A stretch of 64,000 bases of DNA from Ruegeria intermedia (GCF_900129345.1 NZ_FQVK01000008.1:62001-126000), one strand, 5' to 3'. Counted from the first letter of the stretch, positions 46,011 through 56,012 are shown. Numbers and translations are program-made. The notes: a model not told the origin generated them from the sequence alone.

Positions 46011-46034
46011 GGGATTTTATCTATAATCCCATGA
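46007..46034. promoter_or_regulatory. Perfect inverted repeat over the GntR start codon
   Basis: TCATGGGATT (46007-46016) and AATCCCATGA (46025-46034) are exact reverse complements separated by TTATCTAT. The left arm contains the complement of the GntR start codon (46008-46010), and the repeat fills the 45-base gap to the dehydratase gene. It is best read as the regulator's own operator. Confidence 0.6.
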
Positions 46035-46055
46035 CCCGGGCCTCAAGGCGCAAAT

Positions 46056-46973
46056 TCAGGCGGTCAGAGGGTCAGGTGCGATATTGCCCCCGCAGACCAG
46101 CACCGCGACCCGTTCGCCCGGTTCCGGCGTGTAGACACCCGAGGACAGAGCCGCCAGGGCCGTCGCGCCCGCCGGCTCGACCAGAATGCGATGCGCCTGC
46201 CACAGGCGCTGCTGCGCCTCGGCGATCGCGTCATCGCTGACCAGCACCGACGTCATCCCCTGCGCCAGTCCGAAACAGATGTCGCCGATCCGCCGCGCAC
46301 CCAGCGCGTTGGCCGCGATGCCCGACACCGGAACATCCACCGGCGCGCCGGCCTGCAGCGCCGCGTTCAAGGCACAAGAGGTTTCCGGCTCGACCGCAAC
46401 AACCTTGCGCGCGCCCTGAAACCAGGCCAGCGCCCCCGCGATCAGCCCACCGCCGCCCACCGCCACCAATACGGTATCGGCCTGCAGGCCCTGGCTGTCC
46501 CATTCCGCGAAACAGGTGCCCTGCCCGGCCACCGTTGCCGGAGCGTCATAGGCATGGATCTGCATCGCACCCGTGCGGGCCTCGTGTTCACGCGCCATCG
46601 TCAGGGCGTTTGCATATTCACCCGGCACCACGCTCAGATCGGCCCCGATCCGTTCGATCAGGGCAATCTTGGACGGGCCGGCCATCTCGGGCACGAAGAT
46701 CTTGACCGGATGGCCCAGCGCCCCCGCCGCATAGGCCGCCGCCGCGCCGTGATTCCCGCCCGATGCAGCAACCACTCCGGCCGCGGGCACATCCGTGCTC
46801 AGCAAAGTATTGAACGCCCCGCGCGCCTTGAAGCTGCCGGTGTGCTGCAGGTGTTCCAGTTTCATCTCGACGGGATAGCCCAGCCCCAGACCGGCGCTGG
46901 CCATGACCGGCGTCACCTGTGCATGGCCGGCAATCCTCCGGGACGCCGCCGAAATCTCGTGTTTCCAATCCAT
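46056..46973 (-). CDS. Threonine/serine dehydratase-like PLP enzyme
   Basis: 305 residues, fold type II PLP enzyme. The Schiff-base Lys is in HTGSFKARGAFN (about 46-57), the phosphate-binding glycine loop is VAVGGGGLIAGALAW, and ASGGNHGAAAAYAA binds the substrate carboxylate. The C-terminal ACT domain of biosynthetic IlvA is absent, so this is a catabolic-type dehydratase or a racemase relative. ATG 46973 has GGAA eight bases upstream; another ATG lies two codons before. A GntR gene follows after 45 bases. Confidence 0.88.
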   Translation of the reverse strand: MDWKHEISAASRRIAGHAQVTPVMASAGLGLGYPVEMKLEHLQHTGSFKARGAFNTLLSTDVPAAGVVAASGGNHGAAAAYAAGALGHPVKIFVPEMAGPSKIALIERIGADLSVVPGEYANALTMAREHEARTGAMQIHAYDAPATVAGQGTCFAEWDSQGLQADTVLVAVGGGGLIAGALAWFQGARKVVAVEPETSCALNAALQAGAPVDVPVSGIAANALGARRIGDICFGLAQGMTSVLVSDDAIAEAQQRLWQAHRILVEPAGATALAALSSGVYTPEPGERVAVLVCGGNIAPDPLTA

Positions 46974-47052
46974 TCTCATCTTTCCGTGACTGGCACTCTG
47001 CCCGCGAACCCTATAGCTGTTTGGAAAACACGCAAGCAGGGAACGCCCAGCA

Positions 47053-47895
47053 ATGAAAGATCAACGCCTCAGCCCCTTTCGCGACGCCCAGACCGACCGC
47101 TCGACCGCAAGCGAGGTTCCGGACACGCCGCAGACACGGTCGCCCTCGTACCGGCTGGCCTTTGCCGATGAAGAATTCCTGCTGCGCAACGAGCTGCGCC
47201 CCGTGCGCCTGCAACTGGAGTTGCTGAAGCCCGAGCTGAACATTTCCGAGCGCGAGATCACGTCGACCATCGTGATGTTCGGCGGCGCGCGCATCCCGGA
47301 GCCGTCCAAAAAGGACGGCGCGCGGACCAAGACCCTGGCCGAGCTGTCGAAATACTATGACGAGGCGCGCGAATTCGCCCGCCTGATGACCGAGAAATCC
47401 AAGCTGTCCGGCTGCCGCGAGAACGTGATCGTCACCGGCGGCGGCCCCGGTGTGATGGAGGCCGGCAACCGCGGCGCCCATGATGCCGGCGGCTGCTCGA
47501 TCGGGCTGAACATCGTGCTGCCGCACGAACAGGCCCCGAACCAGTACGTCACGCCGGATCTGTGTTTCAACTTCCACTATTTCGCCATCCGCAAGATGCA
47601 TTTCCTGATGCGCGCCCGCGCGATCACCATCTTCCCCGGCGGGTTCGGCACCATGGACGAGATGTTCGAATCCCTCACCCTCATCCAGACCGGTCGGATG
47701 GAGCGCGTGCCCTTCCTGCTGTTCGGTCGCGACTTCTGGGAACGGGTGATCAACTGGAAAGCCCTGGCCGATGCCGGCACGATTTCCGAACAGGATCTGG
47801 ACCTCTTCCGCTTTGTCGAAACCGCGCAAGAGGCGGTCGACATCATCGAGCGCTGGGAACCCGCCCCGCCGCGCAGCGACATTCCCGGGCGCTGA
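47053..47895 (+). CDS. LOG-family / TIGR00730 Rossmann-fold nucleotide-binding protein
   Basis: 280 residues. The family motifs are GGGPGVMEAGNRGAHDAGG (about 136-154) and FPGGFGTMDEMFE (about 196-208, the PGGxGTxxE active site). Members are phosphoribohydrolases that release bases from nucleoside monophosphates (cytokinin-activating LOG in plants). The N-terminal 60-70 residues are an extension found in the longer bacterial subgroup. Three bases separate it from the next gene. Confidence 0.9.
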   Translation: MKDQRLSPFRDAQTDRSTASEVPDTPQTRSPSYRLAFADEEFLLRNELRPVRLQLELLKPELNISEREITSTIVMFGGARIPEPSKKDGARTKTLAELSKYYDEAREFARLMTEKSKLSGCRENVIVTGGGPGVMEAGNRGAHDAGGCSIGLNIVLPHEQAPNQYVTPDLCFNFHYFAIRKMHFLMRARAITIFPGGFGTMDEMFESLTLIQTGRMERVPFLLFGRDFWERVINWKALADAGTISEQDLDLFRFVETAQEAVDIIERWEPAPPRSDIPGR

Positions 47896-47898
47896 GCG

Positions 47899-49005
47899 AT
47901 GGCCCGCACCCCCAAGACCGGCGAGATGCTGCACCTGCGCGGCAATGCCCTGAGCAAAGGCGAGCCGGTGGCCCTGCCGCTGACCCAAAGCAGCATGTTC
48001 CACATGCCCGGCGCGCCGGACGGGCACCCGACCTATGGCCGTGCGGACAACCCGACCTGGACGCAGGTCGAGCATGTGCTGGCGCATCTCGAAGACGCGC
48101 CCTGCCTGATCTTTCCGTCCGGCATGGGCGCGATTTCGGCCGCACTGTTCGCCACCGTGCGGGCGGGGTCGCGTATCCTGATCCCGTCGGACGGGTATTA
48201 TGTAACCCGCCTGCTGGCCGACCGGTTCCTCGCCCCGCTGGGCGTGTCGGTCGAAGAGCGCCCCACGACCGCATTCGCGCAGGGTGGATTCGACGGGTTC
48301 GATGTTGTCTTCGTCGAAAGCCCGTCCAACCCCGGGCTCGACATGATCGACTTGGCGCAGGTGGCCCGCGACGTGCGCGCCGTGGGGGGCATCACCATCG
48401 CCGACAACACGACGCTGACCCCGCTGGGACAGCGCCCGCTGGACCTGGGCATCGACATCGTCGTCGCCTCGGACACCAAGGCGATGGGCGGGCATTCCGA
48501 CCTGCTGATGGGCCATGTGGCCAGCCGCAATGCCCAGATCATGGAGCGGGTCGAGGAATGGCGCCGCATCTCGGGCGCGATCCCCGGCCCGCACGAAGCC
48601 TGGTTGCTGCATCGCGGGCTGGAGACGCTGGACGTCCGGTTCGACCGCATGTGCAGCTCGGCGCAGGTTCTGGCCGAACGGCTGGCCAGTCACCCGGCCG
48701 TCAGCCAGATCCGCTATCCCGGCCTGCCGTCGGACCCGTCGCACGATCTGGCCCGCAAACAGACCGCGCGGTTCGGTTTTCTGCTGACGATCACGCTGGC
48801 CTCGGAAGACCAGGCCGAACGGTTCATCAATGGCTGCCCGCTGTTGCGCCCGGCCACGTCCTTTGGCGGCGTGCACAGCTCGGCCGAGCGGCGCGCACGC
48901 TGGGGGGATCAGGTCGATCCCGGTTTCGTGCGCCTGTCGGTCGGGTGCGAGCCGGTGGACGAGCTGTGGCAGGCCCTGAACGACAGCCTGAAGGCGCTGG
49001 CCTAG
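47899..49005 (+). CDS. Cys/Met metabolism PLP-dependent enzyme (trans-sulfuration family)
   Basis: 368 residues, fold type I. Seen: TYGRADNPTWTQVEHVLAHLE (substrate and PLP contacts), FPSGMGAISAALFAT, VVFVESPSNPGL, IADNTTLTPLG, and the Schiff-base Lys in ASDTKAMGGHSDLLMGHV. This group includes cystathionine gamma-synthase, beta- and gamma-lyases and methionine gamma-lyase; the exact reaction is not decided by sequence. It starts three bases after the LOG gene and is likely cotranscribed. Confidence 0.88.
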   Translation: MARTPKTGEMLHLRGNALSKGEPVALPLTQSSMFHMPGAPDGHPTYGRADNPTWTQVEHVLAHLEDAPCLIFPSGMGAISAALFATVRAGSRILIPSDGYYVTRLLADRFLAPLGVSVEERPTTAFAQGGFDGFDVVFVESPSNPGLDMIDLAQVARDVRAVGGITIADNTTLTPLGQRPLDLGIDIVVASDTKAMGGHSDLLMGHVASRNAQIMERVEEWRRISGAIPGPHEAWLLHRGLETLDVRFDRMCSSAQVLAERLASHPAVSQIRYPGLPSDPSHDLARKQTARFGFLLTITLASEDQAERFINGCPLLRPATSFGGVHSSAERRARWGDQVDPGFVRLSVGCEPVDELWQALNDSLKALA

Positions 49006-49008
49006 GCC

Positions 49009-49392
49009 CTATTTCCTGGGCTCGCGCAGTTCGGTGAACACATAGATCGGCAAGACGATTCCGGCGATCAGGGCGCCCAGCCACACCAGCAGCGTCGCCG
49101 CCAGCAGGTTCGAGATGCCGCCCACCGTCAGCCCAGCGGTGACCAGGTCGGTGACCAGCAGGCCCACGAAGGTGACCACCAGCGCGATGCCGCCCTTCAG
49201 CGCCGGCACGTTCTTTTCCCCGATCTTCAGGATCAATGGCTCGGCCACGACCTGAACCAGGGTGAACACGATCACCACCACGATGAAGGACACCGGCTTG
49301 ATCGAAAAGCCGGTCAGCAACAGGCTGGCCAGCAACAGACCGATGGCATTGCCCGCCAACAGGGCCAGGGCCGACTTGATTCTGCGAGACAT
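49009..49392 (-). CDS. Small integral membrane protein, four helices
   Basis: 127 residues with about four hydrophobic helices (ALLAGNAIGLLLASLLLTG; FIVVVIVFTLVQVVAEPLI; GGIALVVTFVGLLVTDLVT; LLAATLLVWLGALIAGIVLP). It resembles the superfamily IV holin-like / DUF membrane proteins common in actinobacteria and roseobacters, with no known role. ATG 49392 follows GGAGGG; the upstream in-frame extension is not protein-like. It is convergent with the PLP-enzyme gene, three bases apart. Confidence 0.7.
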   Translation of the reverse strand: MSRRIKSALALLAGNAIGLLLASLLLTGFSIKPVSFIVVVIVFTLVQVVAEPLILKIGEKNVPALKGGIALVVTFVGLLVTDLVTAGLTVGGISNLLAATLLVWLGALIAGIVLPIYVFTELREPRK

Positions 49393-49571
49393 GCGATTGA
49401 CTCCCTCCGAAACAGCTCGAAACATGCGAACAGTATCAGGATGCCGGAAATTTTCGAGAAAATTCAAACTGCTCGGCGTTCGGACCTGTTGAAATTCCAT
49501 GACAAGACACAATCTGAAGGGTTAACTGCCAACGACTTCCACTGGCGAAACCAATCAGAAACGAGAGTTAC

Positions 49572-50501
49572 ATGAGCGACGATCCATATTCGGTGTTGGG
49601 CGTCTCGAAAGACGCCAGTGCTGCCGAAATCAAGAAAGCCTACCGGCGCATCGCCAAGGACTGCCACCCCGACCTCAAGCCCGGGGACGCCAAGGCCGAG
49701 GCGCGGTTCAAGGCCGCCGCGGCCGCCTATGACCTGCTGAAGGACCCCGAAACCCGGGCCAAGTTCGACCGGGGCGAGATCGACGCCTCGGGCCAGGAAC
49801 GCCCGCAGCAGCAATATTACCGCGAATATGCCGAAACCGCGGGCAACCCCTATCGCTCGGGCGGCGGGTTTCAGGATGACGACATGTCGGACATCTTTGC
49901 CCAGTTCTTCGGCAACCGGCGTGGCGGCGGCTTCGGCGGGGCACGCACACATGAATTCCACGCGCCAGGCCACGACGTGAACTACAGCCTGCAGATCAGC
50001 TTCCTGGACGCGGTCTTTGGCGCCACGCAAAAGCTGACCCTGCCCAATGGCGACCGGATCGAGGTGAAGATCCCCGCCGGCATCACCGACGGCCAGACCA
50101 TCCGCCTGCGCGGCAAGGGCGCGCCGGGCTATGGTGAAGGCCCGCCGGGCGACGCGCTGGTCACGATCCGCGTGGCCGAGCACCCGGTGTTCAAGCGCGA
50201 GGGCGACGACATCCGCATCACCCTGCCGATCACCATCGACGAGGCCGTTCTGGGCGGCAAGGTCCCCGCGCCCACGATCGACGGCCGGGTGAACGTGACC
50301 GTGCCCGAGGGCACCAGCAGCGGCAAGACCCTGCGCCTGCGAGGCAAAGGCGTCAGGAAACGCGGCTCGGACAAACGCGGCGACCAGCTGATCGAGCTGA
50401 GCGTGGTGATGCCCGACAAGATCGATGACGAGCTGAAGCAGTTCATGCAGAACTGGCGCAAGTCGCACAGCTATGATCCGCGGAAAGGAATGCCGGCATG
50501 A
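49572..50501 (+). CDS. cbpA: DnaJ-family co-chaperone, CbpA-type
   Basis: 309 residues. J domain at 1-70 with the HPD tripeptide in DCHPDLKPGD, then a Gly/Phe-rich linker (about 90-125, GGGFGGAR) and two C-terminal peptide-binding domains (VNYSLQISFLDAVFGATQKL; VTIRVAEHPVFKREGDDI). The Cys-rich zinc finger of DnaJ is absent, which places it with CbpA. It hands substrates to DnaK. Its stop overlaps the CbpM-like start (ATGA), and in E. coli CbpM modulates CbpA, which supports the call. Confidence 0.92.
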   Translation: MSDDPYSVLGVSKDASAAEIKKAYRRIAKDCHPDLKPGDAKAEARFKAAAAAYDLLKDPETRAKFDRGEIDASGQERPQQQYYREYAETAGNPYRSGGGFQDDDMSDIFAQFFGNRRGGGFGGARTHEFHAPGHDVNYSLQISFLDAVFGATQKLTLPNGDRIEVKIPAGITDGQTIRLRGKGAPGYGEGPPGDALVTIRVAEHPVFKREGDDIRITLPITIDEAVLGGKVPAPTIDGRVNVTVPEGTSSGKTLRLRGKGVRKRGSDKRGDQLIELSVVMPDKIDDELKQFMQNWRKSHSYDPRKGMPA

Positions 50502-50842
50502 CCCGTTCTCTGACCGAAGCCGAACTGATCGAAGCCGTCCAGAACCTGACGTCCGAGCGGTTGTCCCGGTTCCTGTCCGCCCGGATCGTGATCCCGCGCC
50601 AGTCCGACCGGGGGCTGGTCTACGAACGCCTGGACATGGCCCGCCTGCAACTGGCCTGCGAATTGGACGACCAGTACGAGATGGAGCCCGACGCCCTGTC
50701 GATGGTGCTGTCGCTGATCGACCAGATGCACGGCCTGCGGGCCGAACTGCGCGAGGTGCTGCGCGCCATCGACGCCCAACCCGACCCGGTGCGCAGCCAG
50801 CTGGTCGAACGGATCGGAACAGCGCGGTTCCGTCGCAGCTAG
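50498..50842 (+). CDS. cbpM: CbpM-like chaperone modulator
   Basis: 114 residues. It has the size and MerR-like helical N-terminus of CbpM (LTEAELIEAVQNLTSERLSRF, then VYERLDMARLQLACELDDQY) followed by a helical tail (LSLIDQMHGLRAELREVLRAI). CbpM binds the J domain of CbpA and blocks its interaction with DnaK. Identity rests on size, helix pattern and the coupled position behind cbpA. Confidence 0.8.
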   Translation: MTRSLTEAELIEAVQNLTSERLSRFLSARIVIPRQSDRGLVYERLDMARLQLACELDDQYEMEPDALSMVLSLIDQMHGLRAELREVLRAIDAQPDPVRSQLVERIGTARFRRS

Positions 50843-50926
50843 GGCCTGTGTGCAAGGCGGGTTTGCCCTTCTGGACTCGGTGGTTTTGCCTTAGAAGGCG
50901 CCATCGAGTCGGAACCGGGTACTGCG

Positions 50927-52606
50927 ATGACACGGACCAAATCGGAACTGCTGATGCCTGCGGGCAATCTGCGCAAGCTGAAACTGGCCATCCTGTACGG
51001 GGCGGATGCGGTGTATCTGGGCACGCCCGACATGTCCCTGCGCACCAAGTCCGAGTTTTCGCTGGACGAGGTGATCGAAGGGGTCGAGTTCTGCCACGCG
51101 CATGGCCGCCGCGCCTATCTGACGCTGAACCTGTTCTCGCACAACAAGGACATCCCCAAGCTGGACGAATACATCGACACCGTCCGCAAGGTGCGGCCCG
51201 ACGGGTTGATCATCGCCGACCCCGGCGTGTTCCAGTACGTGCGCGACCGCGCGCCGGAACTGCCGCTGCATATCTCTACCCAGGCCAATATCTGTTCGTG
51301 GCTGTCGGTGAAGTTCTGGCAGGATCAGGGGGCCGAACTGGTGGTGCTGGCGCGCGAGGTCTCGTACCCCGAACTGGTGGAAATCCGCGAGAAATGCCCC
51401 GACATCCGGCTCGAGGCCTTCGTGCACGGCGCCATGTGCATGACCTATTCGGGCCGCTGCCTGCTGTCGAATTTCATGGCGGAACGTGGCGCCAACCAGG
51501 GCAACTGCGCCAATTCCTGCCGCTGGAACTATGCGCTGAAGCTGCGGCTGAAGGACGGCACCCATCAGGAACTGCGGATCACCGAGGAAAACGCCGACCT
51601 GTTCGAGTTTCTGCTGGAAGAGGGCTGCCGCCCGGGTGAACTGATGCCGATCGAAGAAGACGGTCGCGGCTCGTATATCCTCAATTCGCGCGATCTGTGC
51701 ATCATGCCGAAACTGGACGAATATCTGAAGATCGGTGTCGACAGCCTCAAGGTCGAGGGGCGCGGCAAGTCGGAATATTATGCCGCCATCGTCGCGCGCG
51801 CCTATCGCATGGCCATAGACGACTACTATGCCGACCCCGAGAACTGGGACCCGAAGCCGTACATGCGCGAGTTGGAGACCGTGGGAAACCGCGGCTACAC
51901 GCTGGCCTTTCACGAAGGGCGGCTGACCAACTACGCGCATGACTACGAACACACCGCGACCATCGCCCAATGGGAATATGCCGGACTGGTGACCGACGTG
52001 ACCGAGGATGCCTTCCTGGTCGAGGTGAAGAACAAGCTTGAACCCGGCGACGTGCTGGATTTCGTCTCGCCCATCTCGCGCGAGACGGTCCTGCTGCGCG
52101 TCTACGAATTCGAACGCGCCAGTGACCGCGCCAGGCTGGACGTGGTGCATGGCAGCACGAAAACCGTGATCCGCCTGCCGTTTGCCCTGTTCGATCACGA
52201 AGACCCCGACGACCTGCGCGCCCGTTTCCCGGTGTATTCGGTGCTGCGCAAGGAACGCGCCCTGACCGACGAACATTGGAGCCGCATCCGCTTTGACAAG
52301 CTGGTGCAGGGGTTGGAAACCTCGGGGCGCGACAATCCCGCGGCCTATGCCCGCCGTCGGGACGAGCTGGTGGAGAAGATCGGCCAGGACGGCACCGCGC
52401 GCCGGTTCAAGACCAACCGCGTGGGCACCGAGGGCTGCTGCGGCAAGGGGTGCAACGGCTGTCTGATCTTCTGGCAGGATGACAAATACGCGCTGGCGCG
52501 CGAGGTTCTGTCAAAACGCAAGCAGGGCGAACAGCTCAGCCGGCGCGAGGCCGCCGCCCTGAAACTGCCCGGTGACGCGGCCCGCGATCAGTTGCCGACG
52601 CGGTAA
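50927..52606 (+). CDS. U32-family peptidase-like protein with C-terminal cysteine cluster
   Basis: 559 residues. N-terminal TIM-barrel-like U32 domain (SELLMPAGNLRKLKLAILYG, ADAVYLGTPDMSLR), the family signature EAFVHGAMCMTYSGRCLLSN with NQGNCANSCRW (iron-sulfur-type cysteines, about 165-205), and a C-terminal extension with CCGKGCNGC near residue 505. U32 proteins such as TrhP, RlhA and UbiU/V serve RNA or ubiquinone hydroxylation rather than proteolysis; this one is nearest TrhP/YegQ-like long forms, but function is open. It ends 19 bases inside the convergent P460 gene. Confidence 0.82.
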   Translation: MTRTKSELLMPAGNLRKLKLAILYGADAVYLGTPDMSLRTKSEFSLDEVIEGVEFCHAHGRRAYLTLNLFSHNKDIPKLDEYIDTVRKVRPDGLIIADPGVFQYVRDRAPELPLHISTQANICSWLSVKFWQDQGAELVVLAREVSYPELVEIREKCPDIRLEAFVHGAMCMTYSGRCLLSNFMAERGANQGNCANSCRWNYALKLRLKDGTHQELRITEENADLFEFLLEEGCRPGELMPIEEDGRGSYILNSRDLCIMPKLDEYLKIGVDSLKVEGRGKSEYYAAIVARAYRMAIDDYYADPENWDPKPYMRELETVGNRGYTLAFHEGRLTNYAHDYEHTATIAQWEYAGLVTDVTEDAFLVEVKNKLEPGDVLDFVSPISRETVLLRVYEFERASDRARLDVVHGSTKTVIRLPFALFDHEDPDDLRARFPVYSVLRKERALTDEHWSRIRFDKLVQGLETSGRDNPAAYARRRDELVEKIGQDGTARRFKTNRVGTEGCCGKGCNGCLIFWQDDKYALAREVLSKRKQGEQLSRREAAALKLPGDAARDQLPTR

Positions 52607-53205
52607 TCCTCGGGCACGAAGAACGTATAGTCCCGGTCGGCCACCGCTTCGTGGCAGTCATGGCAATAGGCAACCGCCCCCGCGCGATCCCCCATCGTGT
52701 CGCCGAACAGCGACCCGTCGGGCATCACCATGACATAGCGCCAGTCGGCGGTGTCGGGGCTGGTGCCTTCGGGCAGTTTCTCCATCACGAACAAGGCGCC
52801 GGGATGCACCCGGCCCTCGGCCGTGGCGGTCATGCTGTCCTTGGCCAGAACCGAGCCCACGGGCAGCTTTTCCCCCGGTTGCAACGTGCCGTAATTGTGG
52901 GCCATCCGGTTGGCATAGCTGTTGACGTAGCGCTGCCCATGCGTGGCCGACAGGTACGGCGCATCGTTGAACAACGGCCAGTTCTGATAGTTCATCAGTT
53001 GATCCAGATGCGCCGTGGCATAGCCGCGATCCATCTGTTTCCTGAGGGCGCGATAGTGCTGCCGCGCGTCCTCTTTGCTCAGGTCCGCCGGGTTCTCGAT
53101 CGCCAAGTGCGCGTCCCGGCCGTTTTCCTGGGCCAAAGCCACCGCCACGATCAGGCCGGAAAGACCCATGACCGTCGCGCACAGTTTCACCAATCCGTTC
53201 ATCAT
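52588..53205 (-). CDS. Cytochrome P460 family protein, exported
   Basis: 205 residues. Signal peptide (MMNGLVKLCATVMGLSGLIV, cleavage near ALA-QE). The mature protein contains YCHDCHEAV, the CxxCH haem site near its C-terminus, and GSVLAKDSMTATAEG, where the Lys that crosslinks to haem in cytochrome P460 would lie. Known P460 enzymes oxidise hydroxylamine or detoxify NO. ATG 53205 has GGAGG eight bases upstream. It overlaps the U32 gene by 19 bases at its 3' end. There are no nitrification genes around. Confidence 0.82.
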   Translation of the reverse strand: MMNGLVKLCATVMGLSGLIVAVALAQENGRDAHLAIENPADLSKEDARQHYRALRKQMDRGYATAHLDQLMNYQNWPLFNDAPYLSATHGQRYVNSYANRMAHNYGTLQPGEKLPVGSVLAKDSMTATAEGRVHPGALFVMEKLPEGTSPDTADWRYVMVMPDGSLFGDTMGDRAGAVAYCHDCHEAVADRDYTFFVPEDYRVGN

Positions 53206-53419
53206 TCGGCCCACCTCCATCCCAGGTTTGCCTGACAACCGCCGATTTCCCCGACAAATGTAAGCGGACTGGACGAAACGCACCAGGACCGGACTGTCCA
53301 TCTCACCGTCTTGTGCGCAAGGGTTACTGACGCGCAGGCGCGCGCCCTTCACCTGACCAGACTACCAAATCCAGCGCTGGAATCACACACCATTTGCCCG
53401 CGAACCCGTGGGCGTGGGA

Positions 53420-54607
<1,188 letters not shown>

Positions 54608-54641
54608 GGTGGGTCTCGGGCGTTCTGGCTTGGGATGCGCC

Positions 54642-54669
54642 TCTATATAGGAACGCCGGCAAAGATCAA
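54642..54669 (-). promoter_or_regulatory. Putative rlmN promoter
   Basis: On the minus strand TTGATC (54669-54664), a 16-base spacer and TATAGA (54647-54642), 35 bases before the rlmN ATG. Confidence 0.5.
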
Positions 54670-54691
54670 AAGGATTCGTGCACCCCAGGTG

Positions 54692-55069
54692 TCAGTTCGC
54701 GAACCGCAGCAGCTCGGTCACCCGCGCCCGCCCCAGCTCGACCCGGCACGAGGTGATCGCGATACCCGTCCCCGATCCGCCACCATAAGACGCGCCCACC
54801 GCCTCGCATTGGGCGTCGCGATAGGCCTGCCACGCGGCCTGAGAGGCCTCGAGCGCGGTCAGCGCGACGGTGCGCCCGGTGACCGCGTCCAGTTCCTTCG
54901 CAGCATCGGCCGCAAGACCGAAGGCCTGCACCAAAGCGGCCTCGACATTGGTTTCTGCCTGACCGACGCAGGCGCCGATCTCGACCTGCGATCCGGCATC
55001 GGTGCATTCCAACGCGGGGTCCGCGAAAACCGATGCCGGAACACATATTACTGCCCAAACCCAACGCAT
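54692..55069 (-). CDS. Exported DUF1311 / LprI-like protein
   Basis: 125 residues. Signal peptide MRWVWAVICVPASVFA, then the DUF1311 pattern: cysteine pairs (ALECTDAG, IGACVGQAE), LEASQAAWQAYRDAQCEA (the W-x-x-Y-R-x-x-x-C core) and TSCRVELGRARVTEL. LprI-type members inhibit lysozyme; most are uncharacterised. ATG 55069 has AAAGG eight bases upstream; an ATG five codons earlier is less likely. Confidence 0.82.
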   Translation of the reverse strand: MRWVWAVICVPASVFADPALECTDAGSQVEIGACVGQAETNVEAALVQAFGLAADAAKELDAVTGRTVALTALEASQAAWQAYRDAQCEAVGASYGGGSGTGIAITSCRVELGRARVTELLRFAN

Positions 55070-55151
55070 GGCTGACCCTTTCATCGCTGTGCACTGAAAC
55101 GAACGTTAGCACGGCCGAAGGGTTTGGGCACATTTCAACCGCGCGACGCGC

Positions 55152-55319
55152 CTACAGCCCCGCCGGCGGGATGTAACAATCCTCGACGTCCAGTTTCTTG
55201 ACCGGATCGTTCGGGCCGCATTGCTCACCCGTGACCGGGTAGGTGTCGGCAGATTTCTCGCAGGCACTCAGAACGGCGGCGGCGGCGAGCATGAGAACAA
55301 GAAACGGTTTGACAGTCAT
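55152..55319 (-). CDS. Small lipoprotein of 55 residues
   Basis: ATG 55319 to TAG at 55152. MTVKPFLVLMLAAAAVLSAC is a lipoprotein signal with lipobox LSAC (acylated Cys at 20). The mature part is 36 residues with two further cysteines (GEQCGPND and VEDCYIPP), which could pair, and it ends YIPPAGL. TGGAG lies upstream. Small Cys-containing lipoproteins of this type are frequent in roseobacters, without known role. An imperfect inverted repeat lies 18-46 bases before the start. Confidence 0.7.
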   Translation of the reverse strand: MTVKPFLVLMLAAAAVLSACEKSADTYPVTGEQCGPNDPVKKLDVEDCYIPPAGL

Positions 55320-55336
55320 GGTTTGGCTCCATCGAT

Positions 55337-55365
55337 TTGAACTGAACCGGATTGTTCAGGTTCAA
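55337..55365 (-). promoter_or_regulatory. Imperfect inverted repeat upstream of the small lipoprotein gene
   Basis: TTGAACTGAAC and GTTCAGGTTCAA can pair with one bulged base around a 6-base loop. It may be an operator or a leader hairpin. Confidence 0.35.
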
Positions 55366-55424
55366 GCCGCTTCGGCCTTGATACGGATCAAATCGAGACA
55401 ACGACGTCGCGGAAACCTGCGTCG

Positions 55425-55450
55425 AAAAAGCTCCGCCGGATGGGCGGAGC
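55425..55450 (-). terminator. Rho-independent terminator of the ialB-like gene
   Basis: On the minus strand GCTCCGCC (55450-55443) pairs with GGCGGAGC (55437-55430) around a 5-base loop, followed by TTTTT. It lies 26 bases after the stop at 55476. Confidence 0.9.
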
Positions 55451-55475
55451 CTTTGCAGCGAGCCAAGAACGGACC

Positions 55476-56012
55476 TTACTGCTGGGTGCAGCGCTTCTCG
55501 GCCTCTTCGATGGCCGCGGTGAAGCCCAGCAGCGAAAAGGTATCCTTGGTCTGGGTGCCACGCGCCGAGCGCGCAGTCAGGACGGCCTCGGTACCGCGCT
55601 TCATCGCGGTCACGATCTTGGCGTCATCCGCGGCGCTGGCCGGCCAGGCCCATTCACCTTCGGTGAACAGCTCGAATTCGTTGTCGTCGATCTTCAGGTT
55701 CACGGTCGATCCCGGCGCAAAGGGATACCCGCCGGTAAAGGTCACCTGCCCTTTGACATCGGCCTTGGGGCGGTAGAACACGAACAGCAGAATGTCGCTG
55801 CGCCGCACCGACACGACCCGCCCGCCGCGGGTGTTCACCGTTTCCTTGGGCGCCGAGACGCTCCAGCACTCGGTCGGATCGTCCTCGACGAAAACGCTCC
55901 AGTCGGTCTTTGCCGCCACCCGGTTGGTGCTTGTCGCCTGCTGGGCGATTGCGGTCGTGGCCATCCCCGCCACGCAAAGGCCCGCGATCACGCGGACGAG
56001 CTTCGATCTCAT
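55476..56012 (-). CDS. Invasion-associated locus B (IalB) family exported protein
   Basis: 178 residues. Signal peptide MRSKLVRVIAGLCVAGMATT (cleavage near AIA-QQ). The mature part shows the IalB core: WSVFVEDDPTECWSVSAPKE, then FVFYRPKADVKGQVTFTGGY, PFAPGSTVNLKIDDNEFELF and a final CTQQ, with two Cys likely bridged. Named from Bartonella invasion, but widespread in free-living alphaproteobacteria with unclear role. It is divergent from the asparaginase gene. Confidence 0.88.
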   Translation of the reverse strand: MRSKLVRVIAGLCVAGMATTAIAQQATSTNRVAAKTDWSVFVEDDPTECWSVSAPKETVNTRGGRVVSVRRSDILLFVFYRPKADVKGQVTFTGGYPFAPGSTVNLKIDDNEFELFTEGEWAWPASAADDAKIVTAMKRGTEAVLTARSARGTQTKDTFSLLGFTAAIEEAEKRCTQQ

